A DNA stretch of 64,000 nt from contig CM073202.1 in NCBI GenBank assembly GCA_037042915.1, positions 682,001 through 746,000 on the forward strand. The letters are read 5' to 3'. Positions 44,189 to 54,618 of the stretch are shown one piece after another. The stretch comes from Auricularia sp. M13 (Eukaryota; Basidiomycota; Agaricomycetes; Auriculariales; Auriculariaceae). Each line of letters opens with the position of its first letter. Position 1 is the first letter of the stretch. The notes under the pieces are model-generated. The model ran no database searches, was not told the DNA's origin, and was given only the letters and a program-made list of their open reading frames with translations. A program made the position numbers and the translations under genes.

Positions 44189-45676
44189 ATGGCTACAGCG
44201 AATACGCTGACCGCTGTGTGCGGCAGCTCGATGGTGACGTGCAGAGGCGACCATCTTATACCCGACGTGCTCACGGCCGTCTTTGACTTTCTCGATCTCA
44301 ACGAGCTCCTGCGCTGCATGAAGACCTGCCGCCGCTGGCGCATTGTGTCGCAGGACCACCCGACGTTCAGCCGGCGGGCGAACCTGCGCAGCCTCGCGCC
44401 CAGCCACTACAGCCGCTTCCTCGCCCAAATTCTGTTCAAGGAACACAGCAGCGGCGCGCTATGGGTCTCGGTGACTCTGCCATACGACAGCGTGATCCCG
44501 CGCAAGCTGCGCGAGATGCTCAAGCGCGTGTGGCCGCGCATGGTGCGCTTCACCATCGAGGCGCGCGACGCGGACAGCGCTGTCGCCATCCTTAGCAATC
44601 CGTCTCCCCGGCTCCAGTCGCTCGTGTATTTCTCCAGGAACAGCCGCGCCGATTGCAATCCCCAGCTCAGCGCCGCCTTCCTCGGTGGCCACGCGCCCGT
44701 CCTGTACACTCTCACGACGATGCTCGTTGTCGTACCCTCTGCGCCGCGGCTGGCTGTCTTGGCCAACGTCGAGCACTTCTACGCCGGCGGCTGCGTCATC
44801 GGGAGTCTCAAGAATATTCCGGTGCAGTTCCCGCGCTTGCAGCATCTGGAGATTGTCGAGCCCGCCATCGAGTCACCGCTGGGCGAGGCTGACATTGCTG
44901 CGCTCCTGGCATTCGGCGAAATCCCGCATATCACGCTGCAGTTCCACGTTTGTCCACAGTGGACGTCGTACCTCCTCGACGCGCTCCCGCTCTCCGCCAT
45001 CCGTCGGCTGTCCATCGCACTTCCGCAGGGCGCGGACGACCGCCACAACATCCAGCCCGGCGCGCTGCACGACATCATCTTCAGCATGCCGGGCGACCTG
45101 TCCATCGTGATGCACACTGACCGCGACGCGCAGCGCGGCAAGTACGACTTCGTCGTGACGTCCGCAGACGCGCGCGGGCGCACGTTCCAGCGCGACATCG
45201 CGCTGGGCGTCCACCTCCCGTATCTCGGCATCCCGCAGTGCATCTGCGCGCGCATCGTGCGCCTCGGGGTGCACGCGCCGGACTGGGAACGCACGTGTCT
45301 CTGGCTGTCCGGCCTGCAGCGGCTCGCGGTCTTCAAGGTCGTCTTCGCCGACGAGGCGCTGCTGCGCGACCTGCTGCGGCCCGATCGCGCGTTCGTGCGC
45401 CGGCCCGTGCCCATGTCGTTCATGCACACCACGCTTGTTGAAGTCGTCGGCGTGGGCAGGCCGCTCGAGGTGGACTACGGCTTGTTGCATGCGTTCCTCC
45501 GCAAGGGCACGATGCAGCCGTGCATCCCTCTGCACGCGTACGAACAGCGCATCATGGTCCACGGCCTCAAACTCACCGGTGAGGCGGAGGTTTTGCTGCG
45601 TGGCGAGTCGGATTCGCCCAAGACGGTGACGGTCGACGTGTACGGGATCACGCGTTCTATACCGCCTGACTGGTAA
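44189..45676 (+). CDS. F-box protein, intron-less
   Basis: About 495 residues from MATANTLTAVCGSSMVTCRG; the F-box follows at about residues 22-65 (LIPDVLTAVFDFLDLNELL, RCMKTCRRWRIVSQDHPTF, the canonical W after the CRR core). The rest is a single long domain with repeated Leu/Val strands (LQSLVYFSRNS, PRLQHLEIVEPAIESPLG, AIRRLSIALPQGADD) and the end YGITRSIPPDW. The same-frame ATG at 44042 would add 49 residues (MSFPLGLGASDFW) that look less conserved; 44189 puts the F-box near the N-terminus as usual. High GC at third positions with no stop over 1.5 kb supports the call. Putative SCF substrate adaptor, flanked by the two small paralogues. Confidence 0.8.
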   Translation: MATANTLTAVCGSSMVTCRGDHLIPDVLTAVFDFLDLNELLRCMKTCRRWRIVSQDHPTFSRRANLRSLAPSHYSRFLAQILFKEHSSGALWVSVTLPYDSVIPRKLREMLKRVWPRMVRFTIEARDADSAVAILSNPSPRLQSLVYFSRNSRADCNPQLSAAFLGGHAPVLYTLTTMLVVVPSAPRLAVLANVEHFYAGGCVIGSLKNIPVQFPRLQHLEIVEPAIESPLGEADIAALLAFGEIPHITLQFHVCPQWTSYLLDALPLSAIRRLSIALPQGADDRHNIQPGALHDIIFSMPGDLSIVMHTDRDAQRGKYDFVVTSADARGRTFQRDIALGVHLPYLGIPQCICARIVRLGVHAPDWERTCLWLSGLQRLAVFKVVFADEALLRDLLRPDRAFVRRPVPMSFMHTTLVEVVGVGRPLEVDYGLLHAFLRKGTMQPCIPLHAYEQRIMVHGLKLTGEAEVLLRGESDSPKTVTVDVYGITRSIPPDW

Positions 45677-47707
45677 TTGTGTTGTGCTGTACATCCTTTA
45701 CAACTGAATCCAACTGGATGAACTTGCACAAATCTGGACCACGGCACATTGAGTCGGCACATTGATTCTGGACGACTAGTTTCAGATCACTGAGAATGAC
45801 AAAGCCGCTCAGTACTCTTCGATGCTGCGCGTGCACTGGGCTTGGTAATGATTGCGACGCAAACTGTGCCGGAGTTTCAAACCGCGTTTTTAGACTCACC
45901 ACCGCGTCACGGACCGGGGTCATATCGACGGTTTACATTCTGCAACCGGGTGCGTCTTTGCCCATTGCGCCCCGCGAGACCCCTAGAAGTTGCTGATATC
46001 ACCCGTCCAGGGCTTTCGCTTCGAAGCAGCAGCGCACTGTGCTTGGTGCTCATCAACCCGCGCGTAAATGTGTCTTAAACGGCTACTGGGACATGTTATC
46101 CATGCACTGTAGCCCATGCAGAAGCGACGCCCGATTCATTGCTTTTGTGACCCTTCGCATCGATTCGGCGGCCTGACTATGTGTTATCGCGGCCGTAAAG
46201 GCCCTCAAGAGCAGCGCGCGCGTGCCGCCATGGCGCCAATAGTTGAACCCGCTATCTTATGCTGGGCACACTCTGCTGGACTGCCCATTTTATTTATTCC
46301 TGATGAAGATGGTGCCCTGGTGACATCGTTGTCACACCATCACAACTTTGCCGGACTCGTCTCACGCCGAGTTATCGTTCAAATCGGCTTCCTGTGGTTG
46401 CTCAGGCTGCCTCTTATGGATGCTCTTGTTCTCGCTGGACTCGTCCCGTGGCTGTTGTTATGTTCTCGCCGCCGCCCAATCGTTGTTCTCGGCCCATATG
46501 TCGTTTTGTTCTGGCAGTAGCTGGAGGACGGTGAACCAGATGCCCCAGCGCCAAATGCGCTACCACCGTAGCTACATGGACGAGGCAGTGACCCCTGCCT
46601 GCCTTTTGAATCCACTGACTTGCATCGCGGCGCTATTTCACATGACTCATGCCGTTTCGTTGTTCTTTCGGGATCTTCGAATCGGATGCCACCATCGGCG
46701 GCGACGCTGATCGTAGCTACAGTTTGCTTGTTGTCTGTCTAAGGCGCCATGATACCCATCGGATGGCTCGCTTCTGCATTATTCGCTGGCCAAGCGGTAT
46801 ACTGCACATGCCAGGCTATCTCTTCTGTCCGGGCGTGCGAAGGGAGGCTGTTTTCCCGTATCTCCGAGCCCTTGTGGCCAGAAATGGGCCTGGCTTGTTC
46901 CTCGCGAAGCTAAGCTTTCAATATGTGACCAATTACAGATGATCACCTCCCGCAAGCGGCGGAGGTCCGTCTCAGGTCGACTCGTTGTTCTTTCCCGCGG
47001 ATTGTGTGCCTATCATGCGTCGGCGCCTTTCGGCGCGACCCAGTTTCGGGCGTCTCAGGCTACATGATTTGGTCACCAATCCTCGAGCAGCATGGCGGCC
47101 GCTTCCAGAACGGATATTGGATGCACACGCAGATCTTGTGCACCTCTCCGTGGTCTTTGAGATATTGGCGTCGCTGGGGTGTGATGAGACGCTCTCAGCA
47201 GTGAGTATCACCTCACCTGTCTTGGATCTTCATGGTGAAATCATAGCATAATTCGTATGCGACATGGTGAGGCCCGGGAGGACCCAGAATGCCACCCTGC
47301 TACTAGCTGATTGATTCTGCCAGATCACGCGGCCTACTATGACGGATTGGCGGACGGAAAGGTCTCTGAGCCCTGACGTGCCCATACCTATCTCCAAAGA
47401 CCATTTCATTCAGGAAGACAGAGCGGCACGATGAGACCGGAGTTTCGCGCTGGCTCAGGCAGGACTCGGCCACTCTCCACTCGATCGTTCTCAGTTGCCG
47501 CGCCACGGGACCGCACGAGCTGACATTTCTGGCAGGAGATACTGTGACGAAGTGTGCCACGTGAGTAGCTTATCACCCACGGTGGGAATACCGCTCACGA
47601 CTTCAATATCAACCCTTCGCCCAGTCCCTGCCCTGCCTCAACCGGCATTCGTACCTCGCCTCAACTATCCATCCAATTTTTGCTTTCTCACAGGAGTCAG
47701 ACGCTCG
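45677..47707. other. 2-kb region without a recognised gene
   Basis: Contains several plus-strand frames (46116-46520, 46348-46710, 46985-47251) with no motif. The word TCGTTGTTCTTTC occurs at about 46655 and 46982, and also at 42353 in the region before paralogue A. No transposon ends were seen. Confidence 0.45.
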
Positions 47708-48127
47708 ATGGGGACGTCGAATTCCAAAGCGAAGGAGTCGAAGCCGTACTGGCTGAAGCAGGCATTCAGCGGGAAACCCGAGAAGGCGTCGCCGACTCCA
47801 GGCGAGTCCGAAGCGCACGATCCCTCAGAGGTGGAACAAAATGAACACACAGCGACGGAGAGCCAGGAGGTTTCGGAGCTGACGCGCAAGTACGGCCGGA
47901 GCTTCGCGTCCGAGGTCGCGCTGCTGCAGATGATGGACGGCGGCTCAACGGAGTATAACATCGAGCGCGTCCTCAAGAAGCGCGCCAAGAAGCGCGCCAA
48001 GCAGGCCAAGACCGTATCTCGCAGCGCAGGCGCTGTGTCTGACAGTGGTGGGCTGTTTGCTGACCAGGAGGAGAGGGAGGAACATGAGCGCCTGCTTCCA
48101 CGTCGTGGCGAGGACGGCAAGAAATAG
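47708..48127 (+). CDS. Small protein, AEVALLQ-MDGGST family, paralogue B
   Basis: 139 residues from MGTSNSKAKESKPYWLKQAF. N-terminal Gly-Thr-Ser-Asn-Ser after Met resembles an N-myristoylation context. Acidic middle (SEAHDPSEVEQNEH), then the family core YGRSFASEVALLQMMDGGST with EYNIERVLKKRAKKRAKQAK, and an acidic-basic tail to EDGKK. Core shared with paralogue A at 43041. No intron. In-frame open sequence continues upstream to 47495 without a conserved start. Function unknown; the two copies sit 4.3 kb apart on the same strand around an F-box gene. Confidence 0.65.
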   Translation: MGTSNSKAKESKPYWLKQAFSGKPEKASPTPGESEAHDPSEVEQNEHTATESQEVSELTRKYGRSFASEVALLQMMDGGSTEYNIERVLKKRAKKRAKQAKTVSRSAGAVSDSGGLFADQEEREEHERLLPRRGEDGKK

Positions 48128-48738
48128 AGCTTCGGGAGCATGTGTTGCAAATTTACGGTGAGTTTTCCTATGCATATCCTTTGTCTCAACGCAATCACCA
48201 AGACTTGACGCTTACAGGGTGCTATAGCGGACGGACGGCCTGCCTCGACGCAGGAGAGGGCATTGTTCACTCGGCGACCCATCAGATGTAATCTTCAAAA
48301 TGTCCCGTCGCAGCCTTTCGCCGTGAACACAAAGTATCGGCGTCACCGCAAAGTACAGACAAGCCAGGCTGCTTGTTGAAGCCATTATTAAATCCTAATA
48401 CTGTTGAATTTACTCGTATAATGCTCTGCTGCACAAACTGGCAATAGAGGAGCTCGCTGGCGACTTGGCTTGAGCTGCTCAGTTAAAACGACTGGGACGA
48501 CCACCTTTTGTCCATATCCGCCCGCCATACTTAGTGTGGCTTCAGATCAACTCCACAAGCGCCGTGGGGACGGAGGCTATACAGCGACCCCGCCCGCACC
48601 GCCGGAAGAGGGGTCGCTGTATTAACGTCGCTCTGAGGTAGATTAGGGACGGAGCTTTGATCCGGTGTCCGCTTTGATTCCGCAACGCGTCCAAAAACTC
48701 CGACCACCTCCTCTTTCCCTGACTTCCGAGTCCACTCG
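48128..48738. other. Intergenic between paralogue B and HUS1
   Basis: AT-rich 48340-48440. No gene recognised; promoter of HUS1 expected in the right half. Confidence 0.5.
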
Positions 48739-49792
48739 ATGCGTTTCCGTGCTACAGTAGAGAATATTCAAACTTTTCACCGTATGCGCTTAGTCCGTGC
48801 GTGGTAGAAGGCCTAATATCAGTCGTAGGCGTCGTTCAATCGCTGGAAAAATTGGCAAAGCGATGTATGGTAACGATGAACGAGTCCACGATGCGCATCG
48901 TATGCCTTCCAAACGATAATGGCGTCCAGCTTTGGTCGTAAGTGCGTGGAATATTCTTTGAATCTACAGCCTGGGACTTGACAGTCTTCGTAGATCCATA
49001 AAAGTCGTCAGTCTTAACAGTTGCCTCCATGCAATCCACTGATTCGCGGCAGCCGCACATATTCACCGACTATCGAATCCAATCAAACAACAATAACGAA
49101 ATCACGTTCGAACTGGCAGTCGAGCCTCTGCTCGCCGCTCTGAAATCAGCCGTGGCGTCACCCGAAATCGTCTTGAAGCTGACGAAAAAGAACGATCATG
49201 CGACGTGGACGTTCGAAGTCGCACTGCAACACAATTCCGGGCGGCGCATGAACGTCATCCACGACGTGCGTGTCACCGTGATGCGGCCAGCAGACGTCGC
49301 GCGCATCCACGAACCGCTGTGTCCTGAGCCCGACGTGCACATCACCCTGCCGCCGCTGGCGAAGCTACGCACGCCCTTGGAGCATATGCAGAGAATCAGT
49401 GACGCCGTGCTCATCAAGGCCAACCACCGCGAGACGTTTAGGCTCATGGTCAAGACCGACAAATGCTGCGTGGAATCGGAATGGACGGGCTGCACTCATC
49501 CAACTATGGACGGCGACGGGACCCAGGGCAGCCCCGAGGTGGACGATCCTGATGAGTTCGCGACGGTACTTGTCCCCATGAAGGCACTGTTCAAGTTCAT
49601 CTCGTGCCATGTCGTCTCAACGGTCACGATTGCGGGCCTCTGTCACGGGCATTGTGTTATCATGTGAGTAGTTGCCCATTGATCTGAGCACGCCTGCTAA
49701 AGCGAAACAGGTATGTCTACATTGGCGAAGTACCTGGCGATGGAGGCGTCCTCACGTTTTATATTCCCGCGCTCTCAGACGGTGACGACTGA
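48739..49792 (+). CDS. HUS1: Checkpoint clamp subunit HUS1
   Basis: HUS1 of the Rad9-Rad1-Hus1 clamp, loaded at DNA damage to activate the ATR-type checkpoint kinase. Exon 1 (48739-48781) MRFRATVENIQTFH, exon 2 (48828-48937) VVQSLEKLAKRCMVTMNEST and LPNDNGVQLW. Exon 3 (from 49021) IFTDYRIQSNNNNEITFELA, VLKLTKKNDHATWTFEVAL, VIHDVRVTVMRPADVARIHE, PDVHITLPPLAKLRTPLEHM, then TVTIAGLCHGHCVIM, and exon 4 YVYIGEVPGDGGVLTFYIPA ending at 49792. The DYRIQSN and LTFYIP motifs are diagnostic. Oddity: exon 2 ends in phase 2 (W-S, TC|GTAAGT), but no AG in the 83-nt intron gives exon 3 the matching phase. A sequence error, an unusual splice or a recent frameshift is possible. Confidence 0.85.
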
Positions 49793-50305
49793 GCGAGCTT
49801 CTGCCCGTTGGTACTCCCCAGTGTTTTTCGGTGTGCTCCACCTCTGTAATATTTGCATCTGTATCATGTATCCTTCATATGCACGGGTCAAATGCGTCAA
49901 ATCACAGTTCAAGGCCGCCCCCGTGACAGCAGATCGATTGTTGGGGTGTGTGGCCTGCATTTCACTGCAGGACGGCTTACAGTCAAGTCGTAATCATGTT
50001 GCAAGCGGCCATCGTTTCTTCGACTACACTGGACCCGGGATAGTGAAGTGGTTGTCATTTGTAGGAGATTATTAGCATGAGTTTCTGCAAGAATGTACGA
50101 CAATGATTTGAGGGTGGTTGTCAATAAATCTCAGCACCACCATTCAGACTATTCACCTATTGAAGGAATATCGTTTGTAATGCGTGAGAGAGTGCCACCG
50201 AGATTTGTATTGTGCCACCTTCAATGGATACTCATGGATTTTTGCAGAAAATCATGCTGATAATCTCTAACAGCTCTCGACCACCACTCAATGCCGGGCC
50301 CAGTG
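49793..50305. other. Convergent intergenic space between HUS1 and kinase gene
   Basis: AT-rich, holds both 3' ends. No gene recognised. Confidence 0.6.
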
Positions 50306-51670
50306 CTACAGTACACCACGAGATCCATTCTTCTGTGCCTCAAGCACCTTGTTCAATGCGGGGGTACCCCAGGAGCGCATCCAGCGACTCTTGGCGAGAT
50401 TCCTGCTGGAGATACGCTTCTTGGGCTCCCACGCCAACATAGCCTGCAGCATGTTACCAAAGTCGGCGCATTCGCCGTCGCCGAATTGGACACCGGCAGC
50501 GTTGTCGAAATCCTTCCTTTCGTCGCGAATACTCCGCACGCGGTCTGCCAATTTCCCACCCCGAGGCGCAAACTTCGGTTCCCACTGCCCGGCCGAGTTG
50601 AAATAAGTGTCGCGAGCTGACCACGTATCCCACCATGGCCGCGGAGGGAGTCCTAGGAGACCAATAGCCTTGGAGAATGTGTCGTTCGAGTCGCGGCATA
50701 TGCCCATGGTAAGATTAGTCTTCGAGAAGAGGAAATAAATCGAATGCGCCAAAGTCCAGATATCTACCGCGGGGCCCAGTGGGCAGCGGTCACGAAGCGA
50801 AAACAGGGACTCCGGGGGGAGGTAACGCAGGGGTGTGCCAAGCATGAACTGCTGTTGTTTGGCTGGCATCCACGAGACGCCAAAGTCGGTGAGCAGAACG
50901 CCGGCGTCTGCCAACGTCAGTAGGTGGCAGGCCTCGCCTACCCCGGTTGGGAATACGACGTACGGCGGGGCAGACGGCGTGAGCGGCTGGCGGTCGAAGC
51001 GTTGGACGGGCTCTGTGGCAGTCACAAATTGGGAGGTGTATTGCTCCACTGTGAGCGAGGCGATGTGGGGGGGGAAGCGAAGCAGGAAGTTTCCCACATG
51101 AAGGTCTGCAACATCATTAGATTTCTCGTTGTAGCGGAGCACAGTTGGAGACTCACCGCCGTGAACGACGCCTTGCGAGTGCACGAATGCAGTCGCCAAT
51201 ATCATCTGCGCCGCAATGGCACGGGCGACCTCTAGTGGGAATAGGCAGACGTAGGCTTCAGGAAAATCCTTGACGATGTCGAGGCTCATGGCACAAGGCT
51301 CACTCGCAAGGCAGTTGTGCGTGCCATTGGGACCCTGTTCGAGGAACGCGTCGAATAGGCGTTGGACATAGCGCGATCCAGGGTGTTTATCTGCACGAGC
51401 CAGCAATTGACGGATCTCGCGTTCGTTGGTATTGGTCGCACTAGCAATAACAATTTTGAGTGCCACAAAGCGCTGTTGGAGCTTGTCGTTCGCGAGCCAG
51501 ACCGTTGAATACCCGCCGTATCCGAGCTTGCTGAAGACCTTGTACCGGCCATGGCTCATAGTGTCACCGAGCAGAACCGGGTGATAGCCACCTGGGCGAT
51601 AGCGTTCCATATTTTCCACCCATTCTATCGGGTAGTACGTCGCAGGCACTCTAGCTGGCTTGCTCGCCAT
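50306..51670 (-). CDS. SRPK-like serine/threonine kinase
   Basis: Starts MASKPARVPATYYPIEWVEN; the sequence ERYRPGGYHPVLLGDTMSHG and YKVFSKLGYGGYSTVWLAND is the hallmark of SRPK-type kinases (glycine loop after the YxPGGYHPV lead). FVALKIV holds the VAIK lysine. The catalytic loop reads VVHGDLHVGNFLL only after removal of the 51-nt intron at 51106-51156 (GTGAGT..TTGCAG). ADAGVLLTDFGVSW is DFG; LGTPLRYLPPESLF the activation segment; AVDIWTLAHSIYFL helix F. The catalytic loop has the usual HGDLH. About 435 residues, shorter than SR-protein kinases with spacer. In many agarics this expanded group is called SRPK-like; substrate unknown. Unspliced frame continues upstream to 52063 without conservation. 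Confidence 0.8.
   Translation of the reverse strand: MASKPARVPATYYPIEWVENMERYRPGGYHPVLLGDTMSHGRYKVFSKLGYGGYSTVWLANDKLQQRFVALKIVIASATNTNEREIRQLLARADKHPGSRYVQRLFDAFLEQGPNGTHNCLASEPCAMSLDIVKDFPEAYVCLFPLEVARAIAAQMILATAFVHSQGVVHGGESPTVLRYNEKSNDVADLHVGNFLLRFPPHIASLTVEQYTSQFVTATEPVQRFDRQPLTPSAPPYVVFPTGVGEACHLLTLADAGVLLTDFGVSWMPAKQQQFMLGTPLRYLPPESLFSLRDRCPLGPAVDIWTLAHSIYFLFSKTNLTMGICRDSNDTFSKAIGLLGLPPRPWWDTWSARDTYFNSAGQWEPKFAPRGGKLADRVRSIRDERKDFDNAAGVQFGDGECADFGNMLQAMLAWEPKKRISSRNLAKSRWMRSWGTPALNKVLEAQKNGSRGVL
51106..51156 (-). other. Stop-free 51-nt intron interrupting the kinase HGD motif
   Basis: GTGAGT donor and TTGCAG acceptor on the minus strand. Length is 17 codons with no stop, so retention would insert 17 residues inside HGD and probably inactivate the kinase while leaving a full-length frame. 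Confidence 0.6.
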
Positions 51671-52356
51671 GGCAAGCCTCTGCCGATGATGAGAATGAGC
51701 AGTGAGCGCGAGATCGGCTGGATGCGAAAGTCTAACTGTGCCAGCTCGTCCCCTGCCTCGACATTGCGCAGCCAAAGGGACCACAATCGCGCGCGAAACG
51801 ATGTCGTCCCCCCGCTCGACGAGGGCCGAGCCTGTTCTCGAATACGCGGATGCGCAAGGCTCTGTGTTGGTGCAGTCGAGCAGCGAGTGTGGAGTCTGGA
51901 GTCTGGACCCCAGGTAAGACGGACGCTGCCCGCATACTCGCAGATGAGTGTTGCACCACGCAGGGAGTACTAGTCCATGACGCGAGCATCGCACTGTACA
52001 TACCCCTCTATAATACATAACACGGGCCACGGCAGACCCGTGAGCGGACTTGCGCACCGTCACGGCGGCTTTCTGGCTCGGGTTTGCACTTTTATGCTAT
52101 AGCCCCTCCTCTGAAATTCGCGTACCTAGCGTCACTCGACGCCAGTAGTAGTAGTAGTAGTATTAGAATTTAACCGGCGCCTCCGTCAGGATTACCGGGT
52201 TTCCCGCACAGCTTGGGAAAAAGCTGATGCAAAAAGGTACACGATCCATGATTCCGATAGTACACGATCACGGCCTAATCATACATGTCCTCAAATCTCA
52301 GCGATGCACAAATATATGCATAGCACCTTCTGGAGGGTGTTCAGTGAAAACATAAG
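51671..52356. other. Intergenic; (TAG)n microsatellite at about 52146-52165
   Basis: Upstream of the kinase gene and downstream of the ALDH gene. Contains about six TAG/AGT triplets followed by AT-rich sequence. No gene recognised. Confidence 0.6.
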
Positions 52357-54242
52357 TTAGTCATCTGGGATTACAAAGGCAGATTCTGCTGCCAACGCCT
52401 TCTCCAAGGCGTTCTCTCCATATGGTGGGTACCGTTCGCGCATGAATGGCTCAGCGGCGGGAGGAACGTTTATGGACCCGCGGAAATGGGTGAAGGTGTC
52501 GAAGCTCAGTTTCCCTTGATAGGCGCCATCTGCAATGACGTCGATGTCAGACTCTCCGATGGAAAGAGGAAACTCGATAACTCACGGCCTGAGTCGCCAT
52601 GACCTCCAAAAGGAATCTCAGCGACTATGCGACGAGGTCAGGTGGGTGCTCGGGAAGCGCAGGACGATTGACTCACCCATCAATTGTGAAAATGTGTCGT
52701 TCAGCGTGAGCGTTCCGCTCTGTGTCCGGCTGAGAACTTGGGTCACGGGCTGTGAGCCGCTGACAGGTGAGAGACATTCAGGAGAGAGAGGGCTTACATG
52801 CTTCCTTCGTCTCTTCACTATTCGTAAAAAGATAAATAGCCAACGGATTGGGCCTGCAGAATTATGGTCAATGCATTCTAGACGGAACGAAGCGAGGTAT
52901 ATCATACCGAGAACGGATTATGTTCAAAGCCTCATTTATACCGCCATCTATGGGCACGATGGGAAGCAACGGGCAAAATAGCTCGCTGTTTTCGTCAGAA
53001 TTTTCCACCGGGATTGGGACACTGGAACTCACTCCTCCATCAAAGCGTCATCCAGACCAACGTCGGCGAGAACAGTAGGCTCCAGCCGTCTTCGGGTCGC
53101 GTCGAACTTCCCGCCAGCAACGACTCTGCCTTTCGTTCTGATCAAGAGGTTGAGAGCCCGCTCGAAGTGGGTCGGGGTGGGAAAGCCACTGATAGCCGCC
53201 TCTTCAGATAAAGCGCCGTCGGGGAACGGCCAAAAGCTCGCATAGGCCTGCTTAAATGCTTCGACGAGCGCGTCCTGGTGATCACGCTGGACAAGCACGA
53301 AGTCTGGAGCGACACAGGTCTCCATTGAAAGCGTCAGCATTAACGCTGAAAGCCGTAAGGACTTCTGCTCACCTGTCCCGCGTTCAGATGTTTCCCCCAG
53401 AGGATTCTTCTGGCGTCAATGGTGAGATCTGTGTTACCGTGCTCGGCGTCGACGAAGACTGGCGACTTGCCGCCCAGCTCGAGGGTCGTGGGTGTAACAT
53501 GCTTCGCGGCTGCTGCTGCAATGATGCGGCCAACACGGCCTCCGCCTGTATAAAATATGTGGGCCCATCGGTGCACGAGAACCTGAGTGGTCTCCTCGGC
53601 GGCGCCGTTGATTACGATGTATGCGTTTGGATCGAGATACCGAGGTAAGATCTCGGCAAAGAGCTGAGCTGCCGCGGGCGACAGCTCTGGTAATTTGAGC
53701 GCGGCTGTGCATCCTGCTGCAATGGCACCGACGAGCGGAATGAATGTGAGTGGAATGAGGTAGTTCCAAGGGCTGTAAGGATCGCGTCAGTGCTATTAAT
53801 CACTGCCAGCCGCGGAATGGTTCTGGGTACACGTGCCTGATTATCAGGACAGCGCCTTTGGGCACAGGATAGATCGTCGGATCCCATCCCTCTTGCCACT
53901 CCAGTTGCGGCTTGGGCTTCGCTGGCGTCGTCCATTGTTCAAGCGCGTTCGCAGCACGGATTGCAGAACCGATGACGGGAAGCGTGTCACCCATCGCGAT
54001 GTCGACAGCGTTACGCCCGAGGTCCAATGCCAGTGCCTTCCTAATGGCATCTCCATTCTGCTGCATCATGCGTGCGAGTTGAAGGAGCTGTCGATGACGA
54101 TATGCCAGCGGGAGTGTGACACCAGAGTCGAAGGTTGTTGTCAACCTCGCATGTATCTGACCAAGCTTTGTTATTACGTATATGCTGTGTGAATCCTGGT
54201 ATTCACCTCTGGAATAGCTTCTAGCGCTGTGTAGAAGTGCAT
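52357..54242 (-). CDS. Aldehyde dehydrogenase, ALDH3-like
   Basis: Exon 1 MHFYTALEAIPE joins through a GTGAAT..ACAAAG intron to LGQIHARLTTTFDSGVTLPL, RRQ-type helices (LLQLARMMQQNGDAIRKALA) and LDLGRNAVDIAMGD. Then WNYLIPLTFIPLVGAIAAGC (cofactor entry), LFAEILPRYLDPNAY, TGGGRVGRIIAAAAAK, TTLELGGKSPVFVDA (general-base Glu), LNAGQ joined across an intron to TCVAPDFVLVQRDHQD (nucleophile Cys), and the C-terminal NALEKALAAESAFVIPDD at 52357. Short size and absence of long N-terminal arm match class 3 aldehyde dehydrogenases (fatty or aromatic aldehyde oxidation). Several introns in the middle and 3' third were placed only approximately. Cytosolic or membrane attached through the C-terminus; no clear tail anchor was seen. 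Confidence 0.85.
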
Positions 54243-54618
54243 GTTGAACAAGGGACACCTCTTCGGCACAGTCCGGTACGTGGATGCCGGGAAAAGGGGA
54301 CCGGGACCGGTTTGAACCCTATGTCCCAGGCTTCAGAAGGACTTGCAAAGTCATTCTCAGGCAAATGGGATCAAAAGGAACGTTTTCCCTCAACGGGCTA
54401 CCTGCCAACATTCGACATAATTAGAAGTATGCTGAGACACATTTCGAAATTCCGGACTTGTCTTTGTTATGCTTGCATAGAGTATAGCTTCAGCGTGTAT
54501 GGTAGGAGAGCGCATTGAAGTGCGACTTGTTCTCTTCCAGTTGCGGTCGTCCGGGATGCTGCATTCGGACTGCGCGTGATCGGCAGCATTCCCGTTTAGG
54601 TTGAGCGCGGTGACTGGC
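54243..54618. other. Divergent intergenic region (ALDH / F-box)
   Basis: Upstream of both genes. No further gene recognised; an upstream exon of the F-box gene could lie here. Confidence 0.5.

Noticed and set aside
44873-45694. Minus-strand frame of 273 codons
   Set aside because: Antisense of the intron-less F-box gene, whose plus frame has the F-box and coding third-position bias.
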